From positions 1 through 64,000 of the forward strand of contig NZ_CP123585.1 of assembly GCF_045277565.1 (NCBI RefSeq): a stretch of 64,000 bases of DNA. The letters run 5' to 3'. Below the pieces are notes generated by a model, which worked only from the letters and a program-made list of their open reading frames with translations, was not told where the DNA came from and ran no database searches. How positions within the stretch are numbered: position 1 is the first letter of the stretch; the number at the start of each line of letters is the position of its first letter. This document shows positions 44,542 to 52,948 of the stretch, in pieces. This DNA comes from Aliisedimentitalea scapharcae. GTDB lineage: Bacteria; Pseudomonadota; Alphaproteobacteria; Rhodobacterales; Rhodobacteraceae. The translations under genes were made by a program, and so were the position numbers.

Positions 44542-45681
44542 TCATCCAGCGGCCCGTTTATAGGCATCTAGAACCAGACCGTGGAAATGATGCACCGCAT
44601 GTTCCGACATACCGGACCCGCCAGGATCGTTGACAATTCGGCCTCTGTCGAACGCAGGCGTGTTCATGCCCTTTTGCACGCTTTCAACGATGTTGATGTC
44701 TTCGACCTGCAAAACCTCATCCAGATACCGGATCGAATCCAGCTCGGCCTCGTTCGGAGTTGTGTCCTCGAGAAAGAAATCATATGTCTCCAGCGTCCGG
44801 TCGGGGCCTGCCGGAATGATATTCAGGATAATCATCGAAGACCGCCCAGGATATCGCATGATGCACGTATTCGGCCAAAGCCACCAAACGGCGTGTGTTT
44901 TCACTGTGGCATTGGAAACGTCATAGGCGCTGTTGGGCGTATTGCCCGCATCTGCCATGTGACTGGAATAAATCCCATGGGTTGTCACCTTGTAGGTGTC
45001 CATATCGACCAGGTCGCAGAAATCCTTGTGCGCTGTGGGGCAGTGATAACATTCCAGAAAGTTATCAACGACATTCTTCCAGTTGGATTTGATGTCATAG
45101 GTCAATCGATGCGCAAATGTCAGGCCATCAATGTCTGGTGCCCAATGGCGAATTTCAGTTTCAAGATCACCTGACATGTCCGAAAGGGACCCAGCATTCT
45201 GATCGAGGTTCACATAAACAAACCCACAGAATTCCTCGACCTTGACCTCATCCAGGCAGATCTCACCGGCGTCGAACCCCTCCAGGTTTTCGGTATGGGG
45301 CGCACGCACCAATTGGCCGTCCAGTTTGTAAACCCAGGCATGATACGGGCACATGATCCGGGTTGTTTCCCCTTCGCCAGACAAGAGTTCGTGGGCCCGG
45401 TGTTTGCAGACGTTGTAAAACGCTCTCAATGTCCCATCACGTCCACGAACCACGGCAATCGGCTGGCCGGCAATTTCGATGGTGGTGTAGCTACCAGGGA
45501 CGCGAACCTTTTCGACGTGGCACACCCATTGCCATGTTTTGGCGATGATTTCACGCAGGTCCACCTGATACCAAGCCGGATCGGTATAGGCCTGTGCACG
45601 CAAAGAAAATGATCGAGACGCATTTTCATCATAGCCGCGGGAAATCTCTGCGAATTGCTGGGTGCTGGGCAGCTCCGTCAT
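44542..45681 (-). CDS. Rieske [2Fe-2S] oxygenase, quaternary-amine type
   Basis: Alpha subunit of a Rieske non-heme iron oxygenase, 379 residues. The cluster ligands are C92-x-H94 and C111-x-x-H114 (VCKHRAHEL; MCPYHAW). The mononuclear iron site is in VVDNFLECYHCPTAHKDF, with H213 and H218; ECYHC is characteristic of enzymes demethylating or hydroxylating quaternary amines (GbcA, stachydrine demethylase, CntA, choline monooxygenase). No reductase gene lies adjacent. It begins the minus-strand operon with sulfatase, two SDRs and dehydrogenase. The exact substrate is unproven. Confidence 0.83.
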   Translation of the reverse strand: MTELPSTQQFAEISRGYDENASRSFSLRAQAYTDPAWYQVDLREIIAKTWQWVCHVEKVRVPGSYTTIEIAGQPIAVVRGRDGTLRAFYNVCKHRAHELLSGEGETTRIMCPYHAWVYKLDGQLVRAPHTENLEGFDAGEICLDEVKVEEFCGFVYVNLDQNAGSLSDMSGDLETEIRHWAPDIDGLTFAHRLTYDIKSNWKNVVDNFLECYHCPTAHKDFCDLVDMDTYKVTTHGIYSSHMADAGNTPNSAYDVSNATVKTHAVWWLWPNTCIMRYPGRSSMIILNIIPAGPDRTLETYDFFLEDTTPNEAELDSIRYLDEVLQVEDINIVESVQKGMNTPAFDRGRIVNDPGGSGMSEHAVHHFHGLVLDAYKRAAG

Positions 45682-45783
45682 AACAAGCCTCCTCCGAAAT
45701 TGGTTGATGAGCAGGCCGGGCGATCCGGCTTATGTATCAGAATTGGGCTTTTCCTGTTCAATTTCTGTGCGCAGTTCGCCACG

Positions 45784-45795
45784 TTTTGTACAAAA
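45784..45795. promoter_or_regulatory. Palindrome upstream of the Rieske gene
   Basis: TTTTGTACAAAA, a perfect 12-bp palindrome about 100 bp before the Rieske start and just after the regulator gene's stop. A candidate operator, with no known match. Confidence 0.4.
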
Positions 45796-45810
45796 TTGGC
45801 CAGCTTTCGG

Positions 45811-46836
45811 CTAATCTGTCTTTCGATGCATCGGCCAGGCCCGAAATTCAAATGGAACCCGCCCTTCGACTCGATCAGAGCGCGGGGCCAGCCCAAACCG
45901 CTGACGATAGGCGCGGCTGAAATGTACCTGGCTGGAAAACCCCGACGCGACCGCCACTTCGGCAAGCGGAATTTCGGTTTGGGTCACCAGCCCACGTGCG
46001 CGATCAAGCCGGATGTCCCTGTAATACAGCATTGGCGTTTTTTTGACGTAGGTGGTGAATTGCCGATTCAGCTGGCGCTGTGAAATCCCGACGGCGGCAC
46101 AGATTTCCGGAATGCTAAGTGGGGCTTCCAGGTTCTGTTCCATGACTGCAATGGCACGTTTCACAACGCCAGGTGCCAGCTGTCCTATCGGTTCGGCCAA
46201 CCCCGGATTCTGTAACGCTCCGACCGGGCGGACAGTCTGGTGAAACAGGTAACGTGCTGCCGCATTGGCCAGCTCGTCGCCATGGGTGCCCCGTATGATG
46301 TGCAGGGCAAAATCCACCACAGCCCCCCCGCCGCAGCAGGTGATCCTGTTGCCGTCGAACACAAACAGTTCTTCGCTGGTTCCCACATCGGGAAACAGTT
46401 CAATCATCGCATCGATATGTTCGTAATGCACCGTCGCACGACGGTGTTTCAGCAATCCCGCCTCGGCCAGGATAAAGGCTCCGGTGTCAATCGCCCCGAT
46501 GGTGCTGCCCTGGCGAGCCCATCGCCAAAGCGCCGCATTCAACGGAGCTGATTTATGCGTCTCTGGTGCCCAGCTGCTTGACACGATGACAATATCGTAG
46601 CGCGTCTCCTGTACGATGGACAGCGCCACGGTATCCATGCTCATACCGTTGCTGGCCAGACATACGCCCCCGGTTGGCGAGACGAGCTGCCATTGAAAAT
46701 GGGACCGACCGTCCAAATAATTGGCGGCTCGGAACGGGTCCAGGAATCCAACGGTTGCAGCCATGTTAAAGCTGGGCGTCACGAGAACCAGAATCTTGAC
46801 GGTTTTGTCAGTTCGATTGTCAGTCGCGTTTTGCAT
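45811..46836 (-). CDS. GlxA-family AraC regulator (GbdR/CdhR-like)
   Basis: A 341-residue regulator with an N-terminal class I glutamine amidotransferase-like (DJ-1/PfpI) domain (VKILVLVTPSFNMAATVGFLDPFRAAN through GAIDTGAFILAEAGLL) and a C-terminal AraC helix-turn-helix (LSIPEICAAVGISQRQLNRQF and IPLAEVAVASGFSSQVHFSRAYRQRFG). This architecture is shared with GbdR and CdhR, activators of glycine betaine and carnitine catabolism. Position directly upstream of the Rieske operon on the same strand supports that role. The ligand is inferred. Confidence 0.85.
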   Translation of the reverse strand: MQNATDNRTDKTVKILVLVTPSFNMAATVGFLDPFRAANYLDGRSHFQWQLVSPTGGVCLASNGMSMDTVALSIVQETRYDIVIVSSSWAPETHKSAPLNAALWRWARQGSTIGAIDTGAFILAEAGLLKHRRATVHYEHIDAMIELFPDVGTSEELFVFDGNRITCCGGGAVVDFALHIIRGTHGDELANAAARYLFHQTVRPVGALQNPGLAEPIGQLAPGVVKRAIAVMEQNLEAPLSIPEICAAVGISQRQLNRQFTTYVKKTPMLYYRDIRLDRARGLVTQTEIPLAEVAVASGFSSQVHFSRAYRQRFGLAPRSDRVEGRVPFEFRAWPMHRKTD

Positions 46837-46881
46837 CTGGCTATTTTGGCAAACTGGACGGCGAATGAAAGCTATATCGCA

Positions 46882-47802
46882 TTACTGTGTCAGCCCCAGC
46901 CGCTGCAAGACCGAATTGACCGCCAGCCCGAACACCCGCGCCTGTGGGGCCGGTGTTTCATCCGGGCGTTGCATCAACCCGACGGGACCTCGTGTGATCC
47001 CTGTATCAAAGGGCAGCGCCACCAGATGCCCGTCCGAAATCTCGTTGGCAACGACCCCCGCAGAAATAATCCAGATCGCATCCGACCGGCGGGTAAAGAC
47101 GCGCCCGAACGCACCCGATACGGTTTCCAACCGATTGTCGATGCCCCCGACCCCATGCGCGATCAAAAATCGGTCCACCAGCGGACGAATGGCTGATCCT
47201 TCGGACGGATAGATCACCTGCCAGTCGCCAATGCGTTGAATGTCGGGGGCCTGCAACAATGGGTGTCCTGCCCGCACCACGAATTCGACACGCTCTTCGT
47301 ATAACTGGGTAAAGGAAACGCCCTGCATGGTGTCAGGTCGCCCCAATCGCCCGATGACCAGATCCAGATCCCCGACCCGCAATCGCTCCATCAGATACCC
47401 ATGCGGCCCATCCATGATCCGCAGGCTGGATCCCGGTGCCAGATCAGCAAATTCGGCGGCGACATCCGGCATCAACCGGGCCGCAACAGAGGGCAAGGCC
47501 CCCACAGACAACCGTGTCTTGCCTTGCGCACCCACCTGCTCGACACCGCTCAACCCCTGCTGCAAGGCCGCCAATGACATTTCGGCAAAATGCAGGAACA
47601 CTTCACCCTGTCGGGTCAGCGTCACCCCTGATCGGTTGCGGGTCAGCAGGGTGGACCCCATGATCTCCTCCAGTTCTTTTAGGGTCTTGGAAATTGCGGG
47701 CTGTGTCAGGAACAGTTTTTCCGCAGCCAGCTTAAAGCTATGCTCACGGCAAATTTCGATAAAACACTGTATATGTCGAAATTTGATCCGGCGATCTATC
47801 AT
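46882..47802 (-). CDS. pcaQ: LysR-type regulator PcaQ
   Basis: A 306-residue LysR transcription factor that activates the pca genes in response to beta-ketoadipate pathway intermediates. The winged helix (FRHIQCFIEICREHSFKLAAEKLFLTQPAISKTLKELEE) and the central RLSVGALPSVAARLMPDV are characteristic of PcaQ proteins. It is divergent from pobA with a 100-bp shared promoter region. Confidence 0.88.
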   Translation of the reverse strand: MIDRRIKFRHIQCFIEICREHSFKLAAEKLFLTQPAISKTLKELEEIMGSTLLTRNRSGVTLTRQGEVFLHFAEMSLAALQQGLSGVEQVGAQGKTRLSVGALPSVAARLMPDVAAEFADLAPGSSLRIMDGPHGYLMERLRVGDLDLVIGRLGRPDTMQGVSFTQLYEERVEFVVRAGHPLLQAPDIQRIGDWQVIYPSEGSAIRPLVDRFLIAHGVGGIDNRLETVSGAFGRVFTRRSDAIWIISAGVVANEISDGHLVALPFDTGITRGPVGLMQRPDETPAPQARVFGLAVNSVLQRLGLTQ

Positions 47803-47813
47803 TTACTTTCCAT

Positions 47814-47828
47814 TTTTAGAAACTAAAA
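47814..47828. promoter_or_regulatory. Inverted repeat next to pcaQ start
   Basis: TTTTAG-AAA-CTAAAA, 11 bp upstream of the pcaQ ATG. AT-rich dyads of this kind are common LysR-type autoregulation sites; it does not match the published rhizobial PcaQ motif. Confidence 0.4.
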
Positions 47829-47868
47829 TCTACACAACCTCATTTTACTTTGTGTTTTCCAACATTCA

Positions 47869-47882
47869 ATATGATCTCATAT
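47869..47882. promoter_or_regulatory. Inverted repeat before pobA
   Basis: ATATGA-TC-TCATAT, 20 bp before the pobA start. It could be a regulator site or part of the promoter. Confidence 0.35.
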
Positions 47883-47901
47883 GTTTCCAAAGGGGGTCAC
47901 C

Positions 47902-49071
47902 ATGCGTACTCAAGTTGTCATTATTGGTGGAGGGCCATCGGGCCTGTTGCTGAGCCAACTGCTGCATCGCAAGGGCATCGATACCGTTGTTCTGGAACGC
48001 AAGACCCGTGACTATGTTCTGGGTCGAATTCGTGCCGGTGTGTTGGAAACCGGGTTCGTCAATCTGATGCGAGAGGCAGGGGTCGCTGAACGGATGGATG
48101 CCGAAAGCATTGTCCATGACGGCACCGTAATCGCCTATGGCGAAGACCAATTTCGCATTGATTTCCAGCAGAGTACCGGAGAAAGCGTGGTGGTCTACGG
48201 GCAGACCGAATTGACCCGCGACCTGTATGATGCACGCGAAGCCGCCGATGGGAAAATCGTCTTTAACGTGGAAAACGTCACCATCCATGACGCCGAGTCA
48301 GAGACACCCCATGTGACCTACCAGTGCGATGGTCAGGAACATCGTTTGGATTGTGATTTTGTCGCCGGCTGTGACGGCTTTCACGGGGTCAGCCGCCAAA
48401 CCATCCCGCTGAGCGTGCGCCGCGAATACGAAAAACTGTACCCTTTTGGGTGGCTGGGTCTTCTGTCGGACACCCCGCCCGTGCACCCCGAGCTGATCTA
48501 TTCGAATTCGGAACGTGGTTTTGCGCTATGTTCGCAACGCAGCTGGACCCGCAGCCGCTATTACATCCAGTGTTCGCTGTCAGACAGCCCCGATGATTGG
48601 ACTGATCAGATGTTTTGGGACGAATTGCGCCGCCGTCTGCCCCAAAAGGCGGCCGATGAGCTGGTCACCGGCCCGTCAATCGAAAAATCCATCGCTCCCT
48701 TGCGCAGCTTTGTCACCGAACCGATGCGTTGGGGCCGCCTGTTTCTGTGTGGCGACGCCGCCCATATCGTTCCACCCACCGGTGCCAAGGGGCTGAACAC
48801 CGCCGCATCTGACATTCATTATCTTTATCACGGGCTGCTGCAATTCTATCAGGAAAAGGACAGCGAAGGGATCGGCCGCTATTCGGAAAGGGCTTTGGCC
48901 CGGATCTGGAAAGCCGAACGCTTCTCTTGGACCACCACCATGCTGCTGCACCGGTTTCCTGAAATGAACCAATTCGATTTGCGGATGCAACAGGCCGATA
49001 TCGACTTTCTCCGTGAAAACAAGGACGCACAAAAGGTGTTTGCCACCAATTATGTTGGCCTGCCGTTTTGA
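47902..49071 (+). CDS. pobA: 4-hydroxybenzoate 3-monooxygenase
   Basis: FAD-dependent hydroxylase converting 4-hydroxybenzoate to protocatechuate with NAD(P)H and oxygen. The 389-residue protein has the FAD motif VIIGGGPSGLLLSQLLHR, the CDGFHG motif for FAD/NAD(P)H, and LFLCGDAAHIVPPTGAKGLNTA at the second FAD site; RIRAGVLE matches the PobA substrate region. ATG 47902 follows AAAGGGGG; a start 21 bases upstream is less likely. First gene of the pca operon, in the position often held by pcaD. Confidence 0.92.
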   Translation: MRTQVVIIGGGPSGLLLSQLLHRKGIDTVVLERKTRDYVLGRIRAGVLETGFVNLMREAGVAERMDAESIVHDGTVIAYGEDQFRIDFQQSTGESVVVYGQTELTRDLYDAREAADGKIVFNVENVTIHDAESETPHVTYQCDGQEHRLDCDFVAGCDGFHGVSRQTIPLSVRREYEKLYPFGWLGLLSDTPPVHPELIYSNSERGFALCSQRSWTRSRYYIQCSLSDSPDDWTDQMFWDELRRRLPQKAADELVTGPSIEKSIAPLRSFVTEPMRWGRLFLCGDAAHIVPPTGAKGLNTAASDIHYLYHGLLQFYQEKDSEGIGRYSERALARIWKAERFSWTTTMLLHRFPEMNQFDLRMQQADIDFLRENKDAQKVFATNYVGLPF

Positions 49072-49097
49072 ACCCGCGTTATGTGAAGGAGCAATTG

Positions 49098-49475
49098 ATG
49101 ACTGATCGTTTTGAAACAGGAATGAAAGTCCGCAGGCACATCCTGGGCGAGGCCCATGTGAACCGGGCCGAAGCTGGCAAGTCGGATTTCGACGAACCGT
49201 TCCAAACCATGATTACCGAAACCGCCTGGGGTAATGTCTGGGCCAGCGACGGGATCAGCGATCGGGATCGTTCGATGTTGACCCTGGCGCTGTTGGCCGC
49301 CTTGGGGAATTTTGACGAAATCCCAATGCATATCCGCGCCACCGCACGCACCGGAGCCAGCAAGCAGGATGTTTTGGAGGCCTTTCAGCATGTTGCCATT
49401 TACGCGGGTGTACCGCGCGCCAACCACGCATTGAAACTGGCCAAGCAAGCTTATGCAGAGATGGAACAGGACTGA
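49098..49475 (+). CDS. pcaC: 4-carboxymuconolactone decarboxylase
   Basis: A 125-residue decarboxylase of the AhpD/CMD fold that converts 4-carboxymuconolactone to beta-ketoadipate enol-lactone. Family features are FQTMITETAWGNVWASDGIS, RSMLTLALLAALGNFDEIPMHI and EAFQHVAIYAGVPRANHAL. ATG 49098 has AAGGAG upstream. It is located 26 bp after pobA. Confidence 0.92.
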   Translation: MTDRFETGMKVRRHILGEAHVNRAEAGKSDFDEPFQTMITETAWGNVWASDGISDRDRSMLTLALLAALGNFDEIPMHIRATARTGASKQDVLEAFQHVAIYAGVPRANHALKLAKQAYAEMEQD

Positions 49476-49516
49476 CTGAGCGTGCAAGCCGCCAGTCCAA
49501 GGAGGAGATCCCAAAG

Positions 49517-50245
49517 ATGCAAAAACCCGGAGAGTTCTACCAGCGGGACCGTGAATGGCACGCCCCTGCCCTGACCCGTGATTACAAAACCAGCGTCGCC
49601 CGGTCACCGCAATATGCCCTGATATCGCTTCAGAATTCAGCCAGCGAAATCACCGGGCCGGTCTTTGGTCACACTGACATCGACCCAATCGACAATGACC
49701 TGATCAGCAATTACGCCCAACCGGACCAAAGCCCGATTGGCGAACGCATCCTCGTTCACGGTCGGGTTCTGGACGAAAATGCCCGCCCCGTCCCCAATAC
49801 GTTGGTCGAAATTTGGCAGGCCAACGCTGGTGGACGCTATCGGCACAAGAAGGACACTTATCTGGCACCGATTGATCCCAACTTTGGCGGCTGCGGGCGA
49901 ACCATGACGGATGAGGACGGGTATTATTATTTCCGAACCGTCAAACCCGGTGCCTATCCTTGGCGAAACTGGGTCAACAATTGGCGTCCGGCGCATATTC
50001 ACCTGTCAATTTTTGGAACCGGGTTTGCCCAGAGGCTGATCACCCAACTCTATTTTGAAGGTGATCCCCTGATCCACAAATGCCCGATCGTCAACACGAT
50101 CCCGGATCCGGATGCCATTGAACAATTGATTGCACGTCTGGACCTGAACGCCACCATCCCGTTGGACACGATTGCTTATAAATTCGACATCATATTGCGC
50201 GGCCGCCGCTCGACCCTGTTTGAAAACCGCCTCGAAGGAAACTGA
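49517..50245 (+). CDS. pcaH: Protocatechuate 3,4-dioxygenase beta subunit
   Basis: Catalytic beta subunit of the ferric intradiol dioxygenase that cleaves protocatechuate to 3-carboxy-cis,cis-muconate. At 242 residues it has the iron-ligand Tyr/His set in YYYFRTVKPGAYPW, NWRPAHIHLS and the intradiol fold motif LVEIWQANAGGRYRH. A GAGGAG ribosome site precedes ATG 49517. It pairs with pcaG just downstream. Confidence 0.94.
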   Translation: MQKPGEFYQRDREWHAPALTRDYKTSVARSPQYALISLQNSASEITGPVFGHTDIDPIDNDLISNYAQPDQSPIGERILVHGRVLDENARPVPNTLVEIWQANAGGRYRHKKDTYLAPIDPNFGGCGRTMTDEDGYYYFRTVKPGAYPWRNWVNNWRPAHIHLSIFGTGFAQRLITQLYFEGDPLIHKCPIVNTIPDPDAIEQLIARLDLNATIPLDTIAYKFDIILRGRRSTLFENRLEGN

Positions 50246-50308
50246 GGCACAATCAGGAAAAGTGGGGACCGGTTTTCCGGTTCGCAAAGGCGTCAATAGG
50301 AGAACACA

Positions 50309-50929
50309 ATGCCACAATCGCTCAATTATCTCAAAGAAACCCCGTCGCAGACCGCGGGCCCCTACGTCCACATCGGGCTCGCGCCCGGGGCGGCCGGGTT
50401 CGACATATACAAACAGGAATTGGGCTGGGACATTGCCGGCCCCAACGCCACAGGTGAACGTATTCGCGTCGAAGGTCTGGTGATTGATGGCACCGGTTCT
50501 CCGATCAAGGACGTGTTGCTGGAAGCATGGCAAGCCAATGCAGACGGTATCTATGCCCACCCCGAACATCCGGGAGACGTCGAAGATGGGTTTCGCGGTT
50601 GGGGTCGGGTCATCACCGACTTTGACACGGGTGAATGGGGCTTTGACACAGTCAAACCAGGCTGTGTTCCTGGCCGGTCAGGCACCATGATGGCACCTCA
50701 TATCAACCTGTGGATTGTTGCACGCGGTATTAATGTCGGGCTTAACACACGGCTTTATTTTGAGGACGAAGCCGAAGCCAACGCCGCGGATCCTGTGATC
50801 AATCTAATCGAGTGGGAACGGCGGCGTGCGACGTTGATCGCAAAACGGAGTGAACGCAACGATCAGGTGGTGTATCGTTTCGACATTCAGTTGCAAGGTC
50901 AGGACGAGACCGTCTTCTTTGATATTTGA
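50309..50929 (+). CDS. pcaG: Protocatechuate 3,4-dioxygenase alpha subunit
   Basis: A 206-residue structural alpha subunit of the same dioxygenase. PSQTAGPYVHIGLAPG at the N-terminus, then LLEAWQANADGIYAHPEH and MMAPHINLWIVARGINVGLNTRLYF are typical. It lacks the complete iron-ligand set, as expected for PcaG. It follows pcaH by about 60 bp with AGGAGA upstream. Confidence 0.93.
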   Translation: MPQSLNYLKETPSQTAGPYVHIGLAPGAAGFDIYKQELGWDIAGPNATGERIRVEGLVIDGTGSPIKDVLLEAWQANADGIYAHPEHPGDVEDGFRGWGRVITDFDTGEWGFDTVKPGCVPGRSGTMMAPHINLWIVARGINVGLNTRLYFEDEAEANAADPVINLIEWERRRATLIAKRSERNDQVVYRFDIQLQGQDETVFFDI

Positions 50930-50983
50930 ACTCCATTGATCGCTCGGTGTTCCCGAACGATCACACCGCACAAGGGCTGAACC

Positions 50984-51817
50984 ATGACCAAACCCTGTAT
51001 CATCTGCGTCGCGATCACCGGGTCCGTGCCAACCAAGGCTGACAACCCCGCGGTTCCGACCACTGTTGCCGAACAGATCGAAAGCACCCATGCAGCCTTT
51101 GAGGCGGGGGCAAGTATAGCCCATTGCCATGTGCGCAATGATGATGAAACACCGTCTTCGGACCCGGAGCGCTTTGCCCGGCTCAAGGAAGGCATCGAAA
51201 AACACTGCCCCGGCATGATAATTCAATTGTCCACCGGTGGGCGATCTGGTGCTGGCAAAACCCGCGGCGGAATGTTGCCGCTAGCCCCGGACATGGCTTC
51301 GCTTTCAGTGGGGTCCAACAACTTTCCCACGCGTGTCTATGAGAACCCACCGGATCTGGTTGACTGGCTGGCCGGGGAAATGCGCAGCTATCAGGTAACG
51401 CCAGAGATCGAAGCCTTTGATCTCTCTCACATTCTCCAGGCGATCCGCCTGCATGGTGAACACCGGTTGTTCGGAAATCTCTATGTGCAATTTGTCATGG
51501 GTGTGAAAAATGCCATGCCTGCAGACAAACAGGTGTTCGATTTTTATGTCAAAACAATGCAGGACCGCGCACCAGATGCCGAATGGTGTGCCGCAGGGAT
51601 TGGACCAAATCAGCTTCTTGTGAACGAATGGGCCATTGCCGCAGGGGGTCATACCCGCACGGGGCTGGAGGACAATATCCGGCTTGACCGGAACACTCTG
51701 GCCCCCTCCAATGCGGCGCTTGTGGCACGGGCAGCCGCCTTGTGCGAAAAACATGACCGTCCCGTGGCAACCTGGCAACAGGCGCGCGCTATTCTGGGGC
51801 TGCGGCAGCCCGGATGA
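50984..51817 (+). CDS. BKACE-family enzyme (DUF849, beta-keto acid cleavage)
   Basis: A TIM-barrel enzyme of 277 residues in the BKACE family, which condenses a beta-keto acid with acetyl-CoA. The metal and substrate motifs are AGASIAHCHVRN, IQLSTGG, and the downstream ELPEIE-like block VTPEIEAFDL. A DUF849 gene between pcaG and pcaB is a known roseobacter arrangement; here pcaB is missing. Possible substrate: an intermediate of protocatechuate breakdown, or beta-ketoadipate itself. Confidence 0.82.
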   Translation: MTKPCIICVAITGSVPTKADNPAVPTTVAEQIESTHAAFEAGASIAHCHVRNDDETPSSDPERFARLKEGIEKHCPGMIIQLSTGGRSGAGKTRGGMLPLAPDMASLSVGSNNFPTRVYENPPDLVDWLAGEMRSYQVTPEIEAFDLSHILQAIRLHGEHRLFGNLYVQFVMGVKNAMPADKQVFDFYVKTMQDRAPDAEWCAAGIGPNQLLVNEWAIAAGGHTRTGLEDNIRLDRNTLAPSNAALVARAAALCEKHDRPVATWQQARAILGLRQPG

Positions 51818-51951
51818 TACATGTTCCGCAGGCGGGACCTGGCCTGATGATCCCTGGGACTGTGCAAAGGGTGGTGTCGACCGCGCATCCACCCCGCTAA
51901 CTCGACACAATCCGATGTTCTCAAGGCGAGGTCGGCACGGCGACTTTCGCA

Positions 51952-52140
51952 TTGCACCATTTGTGTGGCTTCATCACGCCGCCCTATGGTCTCAACCTCT
52001 ATGTCGCATCGGGTGTGACGGGCGTTCCCTACTTCCGTCTGCTGCGCTATACAGTGCCCTACCTTGCAGCCTTGATCGGCGTTTGGGTGCTGGTATCGCT
52101 GGTGCCGGAGCTCGCGTTGATCCTGTTGCCCAACAGATGA
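51952..52140 (+). pseudogene. TRAP transporter large permease (DctM), C-terminal fragment
   Basis: The last 60 residues of a DctM-type permease: GFITPPYGLNLYVASGVTGVPYF followed by one transmembrane helix (PYLAALIGVWVLVSLVPELALILL). The N-terminal 370 or so residues are absent and the frame dissolves into unrelated DNA upstream. It marks a deletion scar between the BKACE gene and the IclR gene. Confidence 0.75.
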
Positions 52141-52150
52141 ACGTGATGCG

Positions 52151-52948
52151 ATGCCCGACCCGACCCTGGACAATGCGAGCCCGGAAAAAGAGGCGCAGAT
52201 TCCCACCAATCTGCGTCTTCTTCTGCTCCTCGAAGAGGTCGCCCGCCTGGGCACCGCCGTCAAACCCGGTCAGCTGATCGGCACCATGGGATTGCCCAAG
52301 CCGACCATCCACCGGCTGCTGCAAACCGCCGAGGCCGAAGGGTTCCTGCAACGCGACCTGGACGGGCGGTCCTATGGGCCGGGGCCACGGCTGCGGGCGC
52401 TCGCGGTACATACGATGTCCTCCGAACATCTGCGCACCGCACGGCTCGCCATTCTCAAGGCCGTCGCCGAAGAAATCGGCGAAACCTGCAATCTGGCCAC
52501 GCCCGACCGCGAAGGCATGACCTATCTGGACCGGGTCGAAACCAAATGGCCCCTGCGCATCCAATTGCCCATCGGCACCCAGGTGCCGTTTCATTGTACC
52601 GCCAGCGGCAAGATGTACCTGTCCACCCTGCGCCCGGCCACGCTGCGCGGCGTGCTGTCGGCCCGGCCACTGGAACGTCAGACCGGTCGCACCATCACCG
52701 ACCCCGACGCGCTGATCGACGAACTCGCACGGACCCGCGCCCAAGGTTATTCTACCGACGATGAAGAATTCATGAACGGCATGGCGGCAATCGCGGTGCC
52801 GATCCTGGACGGTCAGAACCGATTGCTGGCCACCCTGTCGGCCCACGCCCCCGTCCAGCGCCGCACCCTGGATGACATCAAGGCCTTCCTCAGCCCGCTC
52901 AAAACCGCAGCCCACAAAATGGCCAAATTGCACACCGACCCGACGTGA
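52151..52948 (+). CDS. IclR-family transcriptional regulator
   Basis: A 265-residue regulator with an N-terminal winged helix (LIGTMGLPKPTIHRLLQTAEAEGFL) and the C-terminal GAF-like effector domain (GETCNLATPDREGMTYLDRVE; LPIGTQVPFHCTASGKMYLS; DEEFMNGMAAIAVPILD). It is noticeably GC-richer than neighbours. It probably regulated the TRAP transporter whose 3' end precedes it, so it may now be an orphan. Confidence 0.87.
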   Translation: MPDPTLDNASPEKEAQIPTNLRLLLLLEEVARLGTAVKPGQLIGTMGLPKPTIHRLLQTAEAEGFLQRDLDGRSYGPGPRLRALAVHTMSSEHLRTARLAILKAVAEEIGETCNLATPDREGMTYLDRVETKWPLRIQLPIGTQVPFHCTASGKMYLSTLRPATLRGVLSARPLERQTGRTITDPDALIDELARTRAQGYSTDDEEFMNGMAAIAVPILDGQNRLLATLSAHAPVQRRTLDDIKAFLSPLKTAAHKMAKLHTDPT

